Assembly: GCF_051262515.1 (NCBI RefSeq)
Contig: NZ_JBIMER010000001.1
Span: 124,001 to 188,000 of the forward strand
DNA: 64,000 nt
Reading direction: 5' to 3'
Origin: Arthrobacter_N sp051262515
Lineage (GTDB): Bacteria > Actinomycetota > Actinomycetes > Actinomycetales > Micrococcaceae
The notes under the pieces: generated by a model
What the model was told of the DNA's origin: nothing
Database searches by the model: none
What the model saw: only the letters and a program-made list of their open reading frames with translations
Translations under genes and position numbers: made by a program
Shown here: one piece after another, positions 15,792-23,679 of the stretch
How the letters are laid out: every line of letters starts with the position of its first letter
Numbering within the stretch: the stretch's first letter is position 1

Positions 15792-18677
15792 GTGGCCAAG
15801 GTCCGCGTACACGAGCTCGCCAAAGAGCTCGGCATCACTTCGAAGGACGCAGTTGCGAAACTGCAGGAACTGGGCGAATTCGTCCGCTCCGCATCTTCGA
15901 CCATCGAGGCGCCGGTCGTGAGGAAACTCCGCAACGCCTTCCCCGCCAGCGGCTCGTCCGCTGGCGCTTCGCCCGCCAGCCAGAAGCCGGCAGGCAAACC
16001 AGCACCCGCGACGCCAGCGGCTTCGCCGGCCGCCCCCGCGGCTCCGGCCCCCGCCGCACCGGCCGCCCCCGCGGCTCCGGCCCCCGCCGCACCGGCCGCC
16101 CCCGCGGCTGCCGCGTCGCAGGCGACCCCTGCGCAGCCGGACAGCAAGCCCGCCGCGGCATCTCCCGAGGCGCTGGCGGCACAGCCGGAGGCACGGGAAT
16201 CAGGCGAACAGCGTTCCCAGGCTCCGCGGCCCGGATCCCGTCCGGCGCCCGGTGGCAAGCCCGGCGCCCCGCGCCCGGGCAACAACCCCTTCTCCTCGCA
16301 GCAGGGCATGCGCGGCGAAGATCGCCCCGGCGGGCCCCGTCCCGGAGCGCCGCGTCCCGGCGCCCGTCCGGGCGCTCCCCGCCCGGGCAACAACCCGTTC
16401 TCCTCGCAGCAGGGCATGCGCGGCGGCGCCCCGCGTCCGGGTGCCGCCGGCACCGGCGGTCCCCGTCCGCCGGCCGGCCAGGGCGGGGCCCCGCGCGCCG
16501 GAGCCCCGCGTCCGGGCAGTCCGCGCCCTGCCGGCGCCGGCACGGGCGGCCCCCGTCCGGGTGGTCCGCGTCCGACTCCGGGCATGATGCCCAACCGCAC
16601 CGAGCGCCCGGCGGCCCCCGCCGGCGGACGTCCCGGTGCCCCCGGTCGCGGCGGCGCCCCGGGACGTCCGGGCGGCGCCCCGGGTGGAGCCCCGGCCGGC
16701 GGTGGCGGCTTCAAGGGCGGCGCAGGCCGCGGCCGCGGCGGCACGCAGGGCGCCTTCGGCAAGGGAGGCGCCGGCCGAGGCAAGCAGCGCAAGTCCAAGC
16801 GCGCGAAGCGCCAGGAGCTCGAGCAGATGAGCGCTCCGTCGCTGGGCGGCGTGAGCGTTCCGCGCGGCAACGGCGAAACCGTCATCCGCCTGCGTCGCGG
16901 CGCGTCCATCACGGACTTCGCCGACAAGATCGAGGCGAACCCCGCGGCGCTCGTCACCGTTCTGTTCCACCTGGGCGAGATGGCCACTGCCACCCAGTCA
17001 CTGGACGAGGCGACGTTCGACGTGCTCGGTGTCGAACTCGGCTACAAGGTCCAGGTCGTGTCGCCGGAGGACGAGGAGCGCGAGCTGCTCGGCTCCTTCG
17101 ACATCGACCTCGACCAGGAGCTCGAGGACGAGGACGACGACGAACTGATGTCCCGTCCGCCGGTCGTGACCGTCATGGGCCACGTCGACCACGGTAAGAC
17201 CCGCCTGCTCGACGCGATCCGCAAGACCAACGTCATCGAGGGCGAGGCCGGCGGCATCACCCAGCACATCGGTGCCTACCAGGTCCAGCACGAACACGAG
17301 TCCACCGACCGCGCCATCACCTTCATCGACACCCCGGGCCACGAGGCGTTCACCGCCATGCGTGCCCGTGGCGCGAAGGTCACCGACATCGCGGTTCTGG
17401 TTGTCGCGGCGGACGACGGCGTGATGCCGCAGACCGTCGAGGCGCTCAACCACGCCCAGGCGGCCAACGTGCCGATCGTCGTCGCGGTGAACAAGATCGA
17501 CAAGGAGGGCGCGAACCCGGACAAGGTCAAGGGCCAGCTCACCGAATACGGATTGGTTCCCGAGGAGTACGGCGGCGACACCATGTTCGTCCACGTTTCC
17601 GCGCTGCGGAACGAGGGCATCGACGAGTTGCTCGACGCCGTCCTGCTCACCGCGGACGCGGCGCTGGACATGCGGGCCAACCCGAACAAGGACGCCCGCG
17701 GCATCGCGATCGAGGCCAATCTGGACAAGGGCCGCGGCGCCGTCGCGACCGTCCTGGTGCAGTCCGGAACGCTGAACGTCGGTGACACGATCGTCGCCGG
17801 CCAGGCGCACGGCCGCGTCCGTGCGATGTTCAACGAGAAGGGCGAAACCCTCGAGGTCGCCGGGCCGTCGCGTCCGGTCCAGGTCCTGGGCCTGTCGACG
17901 GTGCCCCGTGCCGGCGACACGTTCCTGGTCACCTCCGACGAGCGCACCGCGCGTCAGATCGCCGAAAAGCGCGAGGCGGCGGACCGCAACGCCCAGCTCG
18001 CCAAGCGCCGCAAGCGCATCACGCTCGAGGACTTCGACCAGGCCGTCGCCGACGGCAAGATCGACACCCTCAACCTCATCCTCAAGGGCGACGTTTCCGG
18101 TGCCGTGGAGGCCCTCGAGGACTCCCTGCTCAAGATCGACGTCGGCGAGGGCGTGCAGCTGCGGGTCATCCACCGCGGCGTCGGCGCCATCACCCAGAAC
18201 GACGTCAACCTGGCGACCGTGGACAACGCGATCATCATCGGATTCAACGTCAAGCCGGCCGAACGCGTTGCCGACCTGGCCGACAAGGAGGGCGTCGACA
18301 TGCGCTTCTACTCGGTCATCTACGGAGCCATCGATGACATCGAGCTGGCGCTGAAGGGCATGCTGAAGCCCGAGTACGAAGAGGTCCAGCTCGGATCGGC
18401 GGAGGTCCGCGAGGTCTTCCGCTCGTCCAAGTTCGGCAACATCGCCGGCTCGATCGTCCGGACCGGGGTCATCCGACGCAACGCCAAGGCGCGCGTCACC
18501 CGCGACGGCAAGGTCATCGGCGAGGGTCTCACCGTTGACTCGCTGAAGCGCTTCAAGGACGACGCCACCGAGGTCCGCACGGACTTCGAGTGCGGCATCG
18601 GCCTGGGATCGTTCAACGACGTCAAGGAAGGCGACTTCATCGAGACGTACGAGATGCGCGAGAAGCCGCGCGTCTAA
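15792..18677 (+). CDS. infB: Translation initiation factor IF-2
   Basis: A 961-residue GTPase that brings fMet-tRNA to the 30S subunit. It starts at GTG 15792 (MAKVRVHELAKELGITSKD) with GGAGA just upstream. After an N-terminal helical domain comes a long Ala/Pro then Gly/Pro/Arg low-complexity linker (about residues 60–340), including two copies of PRPGNNPFSSQQGMRG. The second N domain (TVIRLRRGASITDFADKIEAN) precedes the G domain: GHVDHGKT (about 462–469), DTPGHEAF and NKIDK, then domains II–IV. Longer than enterobacterial IF-2 but normal for actinobacteria. It is followed by a strong hairpin terminator. Confidence 0.97.
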   Translation: MAKVRVHELAKELGITSKDAVAKLQELGEFVRSASSTIEAPVVRKLRNAFPASGSSAGASPASQKPAGKPAPATPAASPAAPAAPAPAAPAAPAAPAPAAPAAPAAAASQATPAQPDSKPAAASPEALAAQPEARESGEQRSQAPRPGSRPAPGGKPGAPRPGNNPFSSQQGMRGEDRPGGPRPGAPRPGARPGAPRPGNNPFSSQQGMRGGAPRPGAAGTGGPRPPAGQGGAPRAGAPRPGSPRPAGAGTGGPRPGGPRPTPGMMPNRTERPAAPAGGRPGAPGRGGAPGRPGGAPGGAPAGGGGFKGGAGRGRGGTQGAFGKGGAGRGKQRKSKRAKRQELEQMSAPSLGGVSVPRGNGETVIRLRRGASITDFADKIEANPAALVTVLFHLGEMATATQSLDEATFDVLGVELGYKVQVVSPEDEERELLGSFDIDLDQELEDEDDDELMSRPPVVTVMGHVDHGKTRLLDAIRKTNVIEGEAGGITQHIGAYQVQHEHESTDRAITFIDTPGHEAFTAMRARGAKVTDIAVLVVAADDGVMPQTVEALNHAQAANVPIVVAVNKIDKEGANPDKVKGQLTEYGLVPEEYGGDTMFVHVSALRNEGIDELLDAVLLTADAALDMRANPNKDARGIAIEANLDKGRGAVATVLVQSGTLNVGDTIVAGQAHGRVRAMFNEKGETLEVAGPSRPVQVLGLSTVPRAGDTFLVTSDERTARQIAEKREAADRNAQLAKRRKRITLEDFDQAVADGKIDTLNLILKGDVSGAVEALEDSLLKIDVGEGVQLRVIHRGVGAITQNDVNLATVDNAIIIGFNVKPAERVADLADKEGVDMRFYSVIYGAIDDIELALKGMLKPEYEEVQLGSAEVREVFRSSKFGNIAGSIVRTGVIRRNAKARVTRDGKVIGEGLTVDSLKRFKDDATEVRTDFECGIGLGSFNDVKEGDFIETYEMREKPRV
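16028..16109 (+). repeat. 33-bp coding tandem repeat in infB
   Basis: A 33-bp unit occurs at 16028–16060 and 16061–16093, with a partial third copy to 16109, encoding an 11-residue Ala/Pro repeat (about APAAPAPAAPA) in the IF-2 linker. It is in frame, so copy-number change would not break the gene. Confidence 0.85.
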
Positions 18678-18691
18678 CGGTCCGAGTGCGC

Positions 18692-18733
18692 CGACGACGG
18701 CGGACACCGCCACGGTGGTGTCCGCCGTCGTCG
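18692..18733 (+). terminator. Strong hairpin terminator after infB
   Basis: A perfect 17-bp inverted repeat (arm CGACGACGGCGGACACC) with an 8-nt loop begins 15 bp after the infB stop and is followed at a short distance by TTTT. rbfA begins 45 bp downstream. Confidence 0.75.
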
Positions 18734-18777
18734 TCACTGGTAGTTTTCGAAAAACAGACATTCCCTAAGGAGGGACC

Positions 18778-19248
18778 ATGGCCGATCCGGCCCGCGCGGC
18801 CAGGCTCGCGCAACGCATCAAGGTCGTCGTCGCCCAGTCTCTGGGCAAGGTCGTGAAGGACCCGCGCGTCGAGGGCGTCACCGTCACCGACGCACGTGTG
18901 ACCAACGACCTGCAGCACGCGACCATCTACTACACCGTCTTCGGTGACGACGAGGCCAAGGAAGGCGCCCGTGCGGCGCTGGCTAAAGCCAAGGGCGTGC
19001 TTCGCAAGGAGGTCGGCCGCAACGTGACCGTTCGGCTGACTCCGGACCTGGAGTTCGTCGCCGACGAGATTCCGGTCAACGCCTCGCACCTCGAGGAGGT
19101 CCTTCGGGCCGCCAAGGAACGCGACGCCGAGGTGGCGGCCCTCGCACAGGGAGCCCGCCACGCGGGCGAGGCCGACCCGTACAAGCGGGACGAGGACGAC
19201 GACCTCGACTCCGACGGCGAAGCCGCGGACGGCGACGTACGGGCGTAG
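18778..19248 (+). CDS. rbfA: 30S ribosome-binding factor A
   Basis: A 156-residue 30S maturation factor with a KH-like fold: ARAARLAQRIKVVVAQSLGK, DPRVEGVTVTDARVTNDLQHATIYY split over two strands, and RKEVGRNVTVRLTPDLEFVADE. A C-terminal extension (about 125–156) is acidic (EDDDLDSDGEAADGD). ATG 18778 follows AAGGAGGG at good spacing. It lies between infB and truB as usual, but a strong terminator on each side suggests its own promoter or read-through. Confidence 0.95.
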   Translation: MADPARAARLAQRIKVVVAQSLGKVVKDPRVEGVTVTDARVTNDLQHATIYYTVFGDDEAKEGARAALAKAKGVLRKEVGRNVTVRLTPDLEFVADEIPVNASHLEEVLRAAKERDAEVAALAQGARHAGEADPYKRDEDDDLDSDGEAADGDVRA

Positions 19249-19261
19249 CCCGAATCAACGC

Positions 19262-19301
19262 CGAAGTCCGGCCCCGGGGACAGCCCCGGGGCCGGACTTC
19301 G
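19262..19301 (+). terminator. Strong hairpin terminator after rbfA
   Basis: A perfect 18-bp stem (GAAGTCCGGCCCCGGGG arm) with a 4-nt ACAG loop, followed by GTTGTTTT, lies 13 bp after the rbfA stop. This is the most canonical intrinsic terminator in the window. Confidence 0.85.
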
Positions 19302-19353
19302 TTGTTTTCCGGACCGCGAACCCCGCGTCGACGGGTGGAGTGGCCGGTGCACC

Positions 19354-19359
19354 TATACT
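19354..19359 (+). promoter_or_regulatory. Leaderless -10 element for truB (TATACT)
   Basis: TATACT, close to the consensus, is followed by 7 nt and GTG 19367. It lies just after the rbfA terminator and no Shine-Dalgarno is present, so a leaderless truB mRNA is likely. Confidence 0.6.
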
Positions 19360-19366
19360 GGGGTGC

Positions 19367-20275
19367 GTGAAAACAGGTCGCGGCAGCACGCCGGAAAGCG
19401 CAGGCTCCGGTCTGGTCATCGTCGACAAGCCGCAGGGGTGGACCAGCCACGACGTGGTTGGCCGGACCCGGCGGCTCGCGGGAACGCGGAAGGTCGGCCA
19501 TGCCGGAACGCTCGACCCCATGGCGACCGGGGTGCTGGTCGTAGGCGTCAACAAGGCGACGCGGCTGCTCACCTACATCGTGGGCGCGGCCAAGACGTAC
19601 GAGGCGACCATCCGCCTGGGGGAAAGCACCGTCACGGACGACGCGGAGGGCGAGATCCTGCAGGCACGCATCGCCGCCGCCGTCACCGAGGACATGATCG
19701 CCGCCGGCGTCGCGGGCCTCACCGGCGACATCTCGCAGGTTCCCTCGAGCGTCAGTGCCATCAAGGTCGACGGCGTACGCTCCTATGCGCGGGTCCGCAA
19801 GGGCGAGGACGTGTCGCTGGCCGCCCGGCCCGTGACCGTGTCCCGCTTCGAGGTGCACGACATACGCCGCGAGCGCGCCGGCAAGGTGCTCGACGTCGAC
19901 GTCACGGTCGGGTGTTCCTCCGGCACCTACATCCGGGCCCTGGCGCGAGACCTCGGCGAAGTGCTCGGTGTCGGCGGCCACCTGACCGCGCTACGCCGCA
20001 CCGAGGTGGGCCCGTACGGGATCGACCGGGCGCGCACCATGGAGCAGTTGGCCGAGGACCTCGTCATGCTTCCGCTGGACGACGCCGCCCGCGCGTTGTT
20101 CCCGAACCGGGAGCTGACGACGGAGGAGACCACCGAGCTCTCCTTCGGCCGACGCGTCGCGCCGAATCCGGACCCGGCCGTCACGGCGGCGTTCGCGCCG
20201 GGCGGGGGACTGGTCGCCCTCCTGAAGAACAAGGGCGACGCCGCGAAGCCCGAGATCGTCTTCGCAACCGCCTGA
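19367..20275 (+). CDS. truB: tRNA pseudouridine(55) synthase TruB
   Basis: Converts U55 of tRNAs to pseudouridine. The 302-residue protein has SGLVIVDKPQGWTSHDVV, the catalytic motif GHAGTLDPMATGVLVVG, KTYEATIRLG, VPSSVSAIKVDGVRSYARVR in two blocks and SGTYIRALARDLGE. The C-terminal PUA-like domain follows (RTMEQLAEDL..GGGLVALLK). GTG 19367 is chosen as start because of the leaderless promoter; an in-frame ATG at 19340 would add nine residues that are not conserved. Confidence 0.96.
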   Translation: MKTGRGSTPESAGSGLVIVDKPQGWTSHDVVGRTRRLAGTRKVGHAGTLDPMATGVLVVGVNKATRLLTYIVGAAKTYEATIRLGESTVTDDAEGEILQARIAAAVTEDMIAAGVAGLTGDISQVPSSVSAIKVDGVRSYARVRKGEDVSLAARPVTVSRFEVHDIRRERAGKVLDVDVTVGCSSGTYIRALARDLGEVLGVGGHLTALRRTEVGPYGIDRARTMEQLAEDLVMLPLDDAARALFPNRELTTEETTELSFGRRVAPNPDPAVTAAFAPGGGLVALLKNKGDAAKPEIVFATA

Positions 20276-20331
20276 TCCCGGCCGCCCGCGCACGTCCTAC
20301 GCCACCCCCCACCCACGAAAGGTTCCACACC

Positions 20332-20706
20332 GTGATTGTCGACGGCCTCTTCATTGCCGGGGCCGTTGTCTGCGCCCTGTCGGTGGTCCTCGGCGTGGTT
20401 GCGGCGATCATCCGCGACCACCCGGACGACTACGCGATTCTCGGCGTTGCCGCCGTCGAGCTGTTTCTGGTGGTCTACGGCATTGCCGCGGCCGTCCGGC
20501 AGGCCCAGGGAGAGGCGCTTGCGGGCGCGCCCTGGGAGTTCTGGGGGTACGTGGCGACCGCCCTGCTGCTCCCGATCCTGGCGTTCGTCTGGGCGGTCTC
20601 GGACAGGTCGCGGTGGTCCAACGTGGTGCTCGCGGCCGCGGGGGCCACGGTCTTCGTGATGCTTTACCGCATGGAACAGATTTGGGACGGAGGGGGCCCG
20701 GCATGA
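20332..20706 (+). CDS. Small membrane protein, 124 aa
   Basis: An unrecognised protein with four hydrophobic segments: VDGLFIAGAVVCALSVVLGV, AILGVAAVELFLVVYGIA, GYVATALLLPILAFVWAV and NVVLAAAGATVFVMLYRM. It therefore sits in the cytoplasmic membrane. GTG 20332 has GAAAGG about 8 nt upstream. It overlaps the next membrane-protein gene by 4 bp (ATGA), so the two are likely made together. The pair lies between truB and ribF. Codon use matches its neighbours. Function unknown. Confidence 0.78.
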   Translation: MIVDGLFIAGAVVCALSVVLGVVAAIIRDHPDDYAILGVAAVELFLVVYGIAAAVRQAQGEALAGAPWEFWGYVATALLLPILAFVWAVSDRSRWSNVVLAAAGATVFVMLYRMEQIWDGGGPA

Positions 20707-21161
20707 GCAGGAGAATCATCTCCGCGGCCTCCCGGGGCAGGCCGGAACAGACCGGCGGGCCGGGGGAGGCGACCCGCGGCACGGGGCTGGGGCGAATCAT
20801 CGTGGCCGTCTACGGGATCCTGGCGCTCGCGGCGACGGTCCGCGCCGTCTACCAGATCCTGGCCGAGTTCGACGAGGCCCCGCTGGCCTACACGCTCAGC
20901 CTCTTCTCCGGCCTGGTGTACATCCTGGCGACCGTTACGCTCGCCGGCAGCGGCCGGAGGACGTGGGCCTGGTCCGTGGCCGCCGTGTCGGTCGAGTTGA
21001 TCGGCGTCGTGGTGGTCGGGGTCCTGTCGCTCACGATCCCCGGCCACTTCGCGCACGCCTCCGTGTGGTCCGGGTTCGGGTCCGGATACGGCTACATACC
21101 GCTCGTCCTGCCCGTGGTCGGGTTGTGGTGGCTCTTCCGCCACCGCCCGGTGCGCCACTGA
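20703..21161 (+). CDS. Small membrane protein, 152 aa, partner of the preceding gene
   Basis: An unrecognised protein with a basic N terminus (MSRRIISAASRGR) and four predicted membrane segments, around GRIIVAVYGILALAATVRAV, LSLFSGLVYILATVTLA, SVELIGVVVVGVLSLTI and IPLVLPVVGLWWLF. ATG 20703 overlaps the stop of the upstream gene. Size and topology resemble those of its neighbour, so they may form a hetero-oligomer; that is inference. Function unknown. Confidence 0.78.
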   Translation: MSRRIISAASRGRPEQTGGPGEATRGTGLGRIIVAVYGILALAATVRAVYQILAEFDEAPLAYTLSLFSGLVYILATVTLAGSGRRTWAWSVAAVSVELIGVVVVGVLSLTIPGHFAHASVWSGFGSGYGYIPLVLPVVGLWWLFRHRPVRH

Positions 21162-21213
21162 CGGAAAACCGCCGGTGGCGGGGCGCCGAATGTGTCCGCG
21201 GGCCCCGATCGGC

Positions 21214-21219
21214 CATAAT
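21214..21219 (+). promoter_or_regulatory. Candidate -10 element for ribF (CATAAT)
   Basis: CATAAT (one base from TATAAT) gives a leader of about 45 nt that holds AAGGAG before GTG 21271. No FMN riboswitch-like structure fits in this short leader. Confidence 0.4.
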
Positions 21220-21270
21220 GAAACAGGCGTCTGACCGCCGCCCCGCATGTCCGACCCACGAAGGAGCGCA

Positions 21271-22218
21271 GTGCACTACTGGAAAGGCCTGGAGGCAGTG
21301 CCCGCGGGTTACGGACCGTCGGTGGTCACCATCGGCAATTTCGACGGCGTTCACCGCGGCCACCGGGCAGTGCTCGGAACACTGGTCGCCGAGGCGCGGG
21401 GGCACCAGGCATCCGCCGTCGCCATCAGTTTCAACCCCCACCCGGCGCAGGTCCACCGGCCGGAGACGTGTCCGCCGCTCATCATGGGCGTCGAGGACCG
21501 CATCGACTCCCTCGCGGCCACGGGCATCGACGCCCTGCTGATGGTTCGTTACACCCTCGAATTCGCGCAGGCCTCCGCCGAGGAGTTCGTGAAGGACCTG
21601 ATCGTGGACCGGCTGGGGGCCAAGGCCGTGGTCGTCGGACACGACGTCAGATTCGGCCGCGCGAATGAAGGCGATTTCGCCACGATGCTCGAGTTGGGGG
21701 TGCGGCACGGGTTCGAGGTCATCGGCATCGACGACATCGGAGAGGATCGCCGCTGGTCCTCCACCTGGATCCGCGAGGCACTCGTGAACGGCGACGTGCG
21801 CCTGGCAGGCGACATCCTCGGGCGTCCACACCGGATGCGCGGCGAGGTCGTACACGGCGCGGCGCGCGGACGCGAGCTCGGGTTTCCCACCGCCAACCTC
21901 TCCACGGACGCCTCCGGCATCATCCCGGCCGACGGGGTCTACGCCGGATGGCTCGTGGATGAGGCGGAGGTCCGCTGGCCCGCCGCCATCTCCGTGGGAT
22001 CGAACCCGACGTTCGAGGGCGTGAGCCGCCAGGTGGAGGCGCACGTGATCGACCGCCCGGCCGAATCGGTGGAGGACTTCGACCTGTACGGCCAGCAGGT
22101 GGTCGTGGAGTTCGTCGCCCGGCTTCGTCCCATGGTGGCCTACCGCGGGGTAGAGGCCCTGGTCGACCAGATGCGCGACGACGTCGTCCACGCGCGCGCC
22201 GTACTCGCCGGTGACTGA
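21271..22218 (+). CDS. ribF: Bifunctional riboflavin kinase/FAD synthetase
   Basis: Makes FMN from riboflavin, then FAD. The 315-residue protein has the N-terminal adenylyltransferase domain (VTIGNFDGVHRGH, ISFNPHP, VGHDVRFGRANEGD, STWIREAL) and the C-terminal flavokinase domain (GARRGRELGFPTANL-type motif, here RGRELGFPTANL, then GVYAGW, SVGSNPTF and EFVARLRPM). GTG 21271 with AAGGAG upstream gives the family N terminus; the earlier in-frame ATG 21247 would add eight unconserved residues. The next gene overlaps by 8 bp. Confidence 0.95.
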   Translation: MHYWKGLEAVPAGYGPSVVTIGNFDGVHRGHRAVLGTLVAEARGHQASAVAISFNPHPAQVHRPETCPPLIMGVEDRIDSLAATGIDALLMVRYTLEFAQASAEEFVKDLIVDRLGAKAVVVGHDVRFGRANEGDFATMLELGVRHGFEVIGIDDIGEDRRWSSTWIREALVNGDVRLAGDILGRPHRMRGEVVHGAARGRELGFPTANLSTDASGIIPADGVYAGWLVDEAEVRWPAAISVGSNPTFEGVSRQVEAHVIDRPAESVEDFDLYGQQVVVEFVARLRPMVAYRGVEALVDQMRDDVVHARAVLAGD

Positions 22219-23008
22219 GGCACGCCCCGCCGGCGGCACCGTCCCGAACCTCCCCGGACGGGCCCCGGAGATCGGCGAGGCCGCGCGCCGCGAGTTCGGC
22301 GCCGCGTTCCGCGCCGGCGCCCAACACTACGACGCGGTGCGGCCCTCCTATCCGGAAGCGGCGGTCGACTTCATGCTGCCGGACGGAGCCCGCGACGCCG
22401 TGGACATCGGAGCCGGCACGGGCATCCTCACGGAACTCGTGGCGGCCCGCGGGTTGGCCGCCACGGCCGTCGATCCGTCCGCGGACATGCTGGGCCGGCT
22501 GCGGCGCAAACTCCCCGGGGTTGAGACCGTGGAGGCCACCGCCGAGGCCACCGGGCTGGCTGCGGCGGCCTTCGACGTCGTGTTGTGTGCGCAGGCCTGG
22601 CATTGGGTCGACCCGGAGCAGGCGTCGACGGAGGCAGCACGGCTCCTGCGTCCCTCGGGTAACCTGTCGCTGGTCTGGAACCAATTGGACGTCACCGTGC
22701 CGTGGGTCCACCGGCTGAGCCGCATCATGCACGCGGGCGACGTCCACCGCCCCGGGTTCCGCCCCCGCATCGGACCCGAATTCACGGAACCCGAGCCCCT
22801 GCACATCCAGTGGGAGCAGTCGGTGGTTCCCGAGGACCTGCTGGGACTGGCCCGCAGCCGCAGCTATTACCTGCGGGCCGCCGAGACCGTCCGGGAGAAG
22901 GTCGAGGCCAACCTGCGCTGGTATCTCCTCGAGCACCTCGGACACCATCCGGACGAGCCGTTGGGACTGCCGTACCGCACCCATGCCTGGCGCTCCGTCA
23001 GGCTCTAG
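22211..23008 (+). CDS. Class I SAM-dependent methyltransferase
   Basis: A 265-residue methyltransferase of the UbiE/COQ5-like type. It has AAQHYDAVRPSYP-like entry residues (GAQHYDAVRPSYPEAAVDFM), the SAM loop VDIGAGTGILTE, the acidic residue in AVDPSADML and VLCAQAWHWVDPEQA, typical of small-molecule methyltransferases. The substrate is unknown. GTG 22211 overlaps the ribF end by 8 bp, so the two are likely co-transcribed. Cytoplasmic. Confidence 0.88.
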   Translation: MTEARPAGGTVPNLPGRAPEIGEAARREFGAAFRAGAQHYDAVRPSYPEAAVDFMLPDGARDAVDIGAGTGILTELVAARGLAATAVDPSADMLGRLRRKLPGVETVEATAEATGLAAAAFDVVLCAQAWHWVDPEQASTEAARLLRPSGNLSLVWNQLDVTVPWVHRLSRIMHAGDVHRPGFRPRIGPEFTEPEPLHIQWEQSVVPEDLLGLARSRSYYLRAAETVREKVEANLRWYLLEHLGHHPDEPLGLPYRTHAWRSVRL

Positions 23009-23047
23009 CGGACGGCGGACGGTGGCAGCCGGCACGGCTCCCGGTGC

Positions 23048-23053
23048 TAGACT
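23048..23053 (+). promoter_or_regulatory. Candidate -10 element for rpsO (TAGACT)
   Basis: TAGACT after the methyltransferase gene would give a leader of about 83 nt ending in AGGAG before GTG 23143. The same hexamer is found before ylxR. Confidence 0.42.
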
Positions 23054-23142
23054 TGACGACGGTGCCCGCTGCAGTCCGCGGTTGCGTGGCATCCTTCCGG
23101 CAACGGTTGTTCTTTGTTCGCGGTACAACTCTAGGAGTTCAT

Positions 23143-23412
23143 GTGGCCCTCGACGCCGCTGTAAAAACGGAAATCATCAAGGCCTACGCCACGCACGAAG
23201 GCGACACCGGTTCGCCGGAGGTCCAGATTGCCGTGATGTCCCGTCGCATCCTCGATCTGACGGAACACCTCAAGTCGCACAAGCACGACCATCACACCCG
23301 CCGTGGCCTCATGGCCCTCGTCGGACGTCGTCGTCGTATGCTCGGCTACCTGAAGGACACCGACATCGGACGCTACCGCGCGCTCATCGAGCGCATCGGT
23401 CTGCGCCGCTAG
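23143..23412 (+). CDS. rpsO: 30S ribosomal protein uS15
   Basis: An 89-residue protein of the 30S platform that binds 16S rRNA. It contains KTEIIKAYATHEGDTGSPEV, LTEHLKSHKHDHHTRRGL, VGRRRRMLGYL and the end RYRALIERIGLRR, all conserved. The start GTG 23143 is preceded by AGGAG at 6 nt. Followed by a terminator-like hairpin and then pnp, the usual rpsO-pnp pair. Confidence 0.97.
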   Translation: MALDAAVKTEIIKAYATHEGDTGSPEVQIAVMSRRILDLTEHLKSHKHDHHTRRGLMALVGRRRRMLGYLKDTDIGRYRALIERIGLRR

Positions 23413-23424
23413 CACGACCCCTGG

Positions 23425-23462
23425 GGCGCCCCTCCGGCCGGTGAATCCGGCGGGGGGACGCC
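23425..23462 (+). terminator. Hairpin terminator after rpsO
   Basis: GC-rich imperfect stem of about 14–15 bp (GGCG…CCCTCCG-GCCGG pairing with CCGGC-GGGGGG…CGCC) around a TGAAT loop, 12 bp after the rpsO stop. No U-tract. It may partly attenuate read-through to pnp. Confidence 0.5.
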
Positions 23463-23679
23463 TCGCCCCCGGTGGAGGCAACACGCCCGCCGCCGAATCA
23501 GCAAAACACCAGGAGCCAATCCGCATCACACGCATTCGCGGTCCTCGGTAGTGGTCCACGGGAATCCGGCATGACGCCGGGGCGCCCGTGGGCCTCGATC
23601 GAAGACCGGGTGCAGCCTCCGGTCGACCCGGAGAAGATGCCGGTTGCCTCCGCAACCAAAGAAACGGAGGTGACTCTCC
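23463..23679 (+). other. pnp leader/intergenic region
   Basis: About 215 bp without a convincing gene between the rpsO terminator and pnp. It contains short inverted repeats around 23560–23600 (GGCATGACGCCGGGGCGCCCG region) and ends with GGAGGTGA before ATG 23680. pnp mRNAs elsewhere are autoregulated through leader hairpins; that this region does the same is inference. Confidence 0.35.

Noticed and set aside
16028..16109. Regular 33-bp repeats that could suggest a CRISPR-like or VNTR array
   Set aside because: The units are contiguous without spacers and encode an in-frame Ala/Pro repeat of IF-2.
21031..22239. 402-codon minus-strand frame opposite ribF
   Set aside because: Antisense to a certain gene and without domain features.
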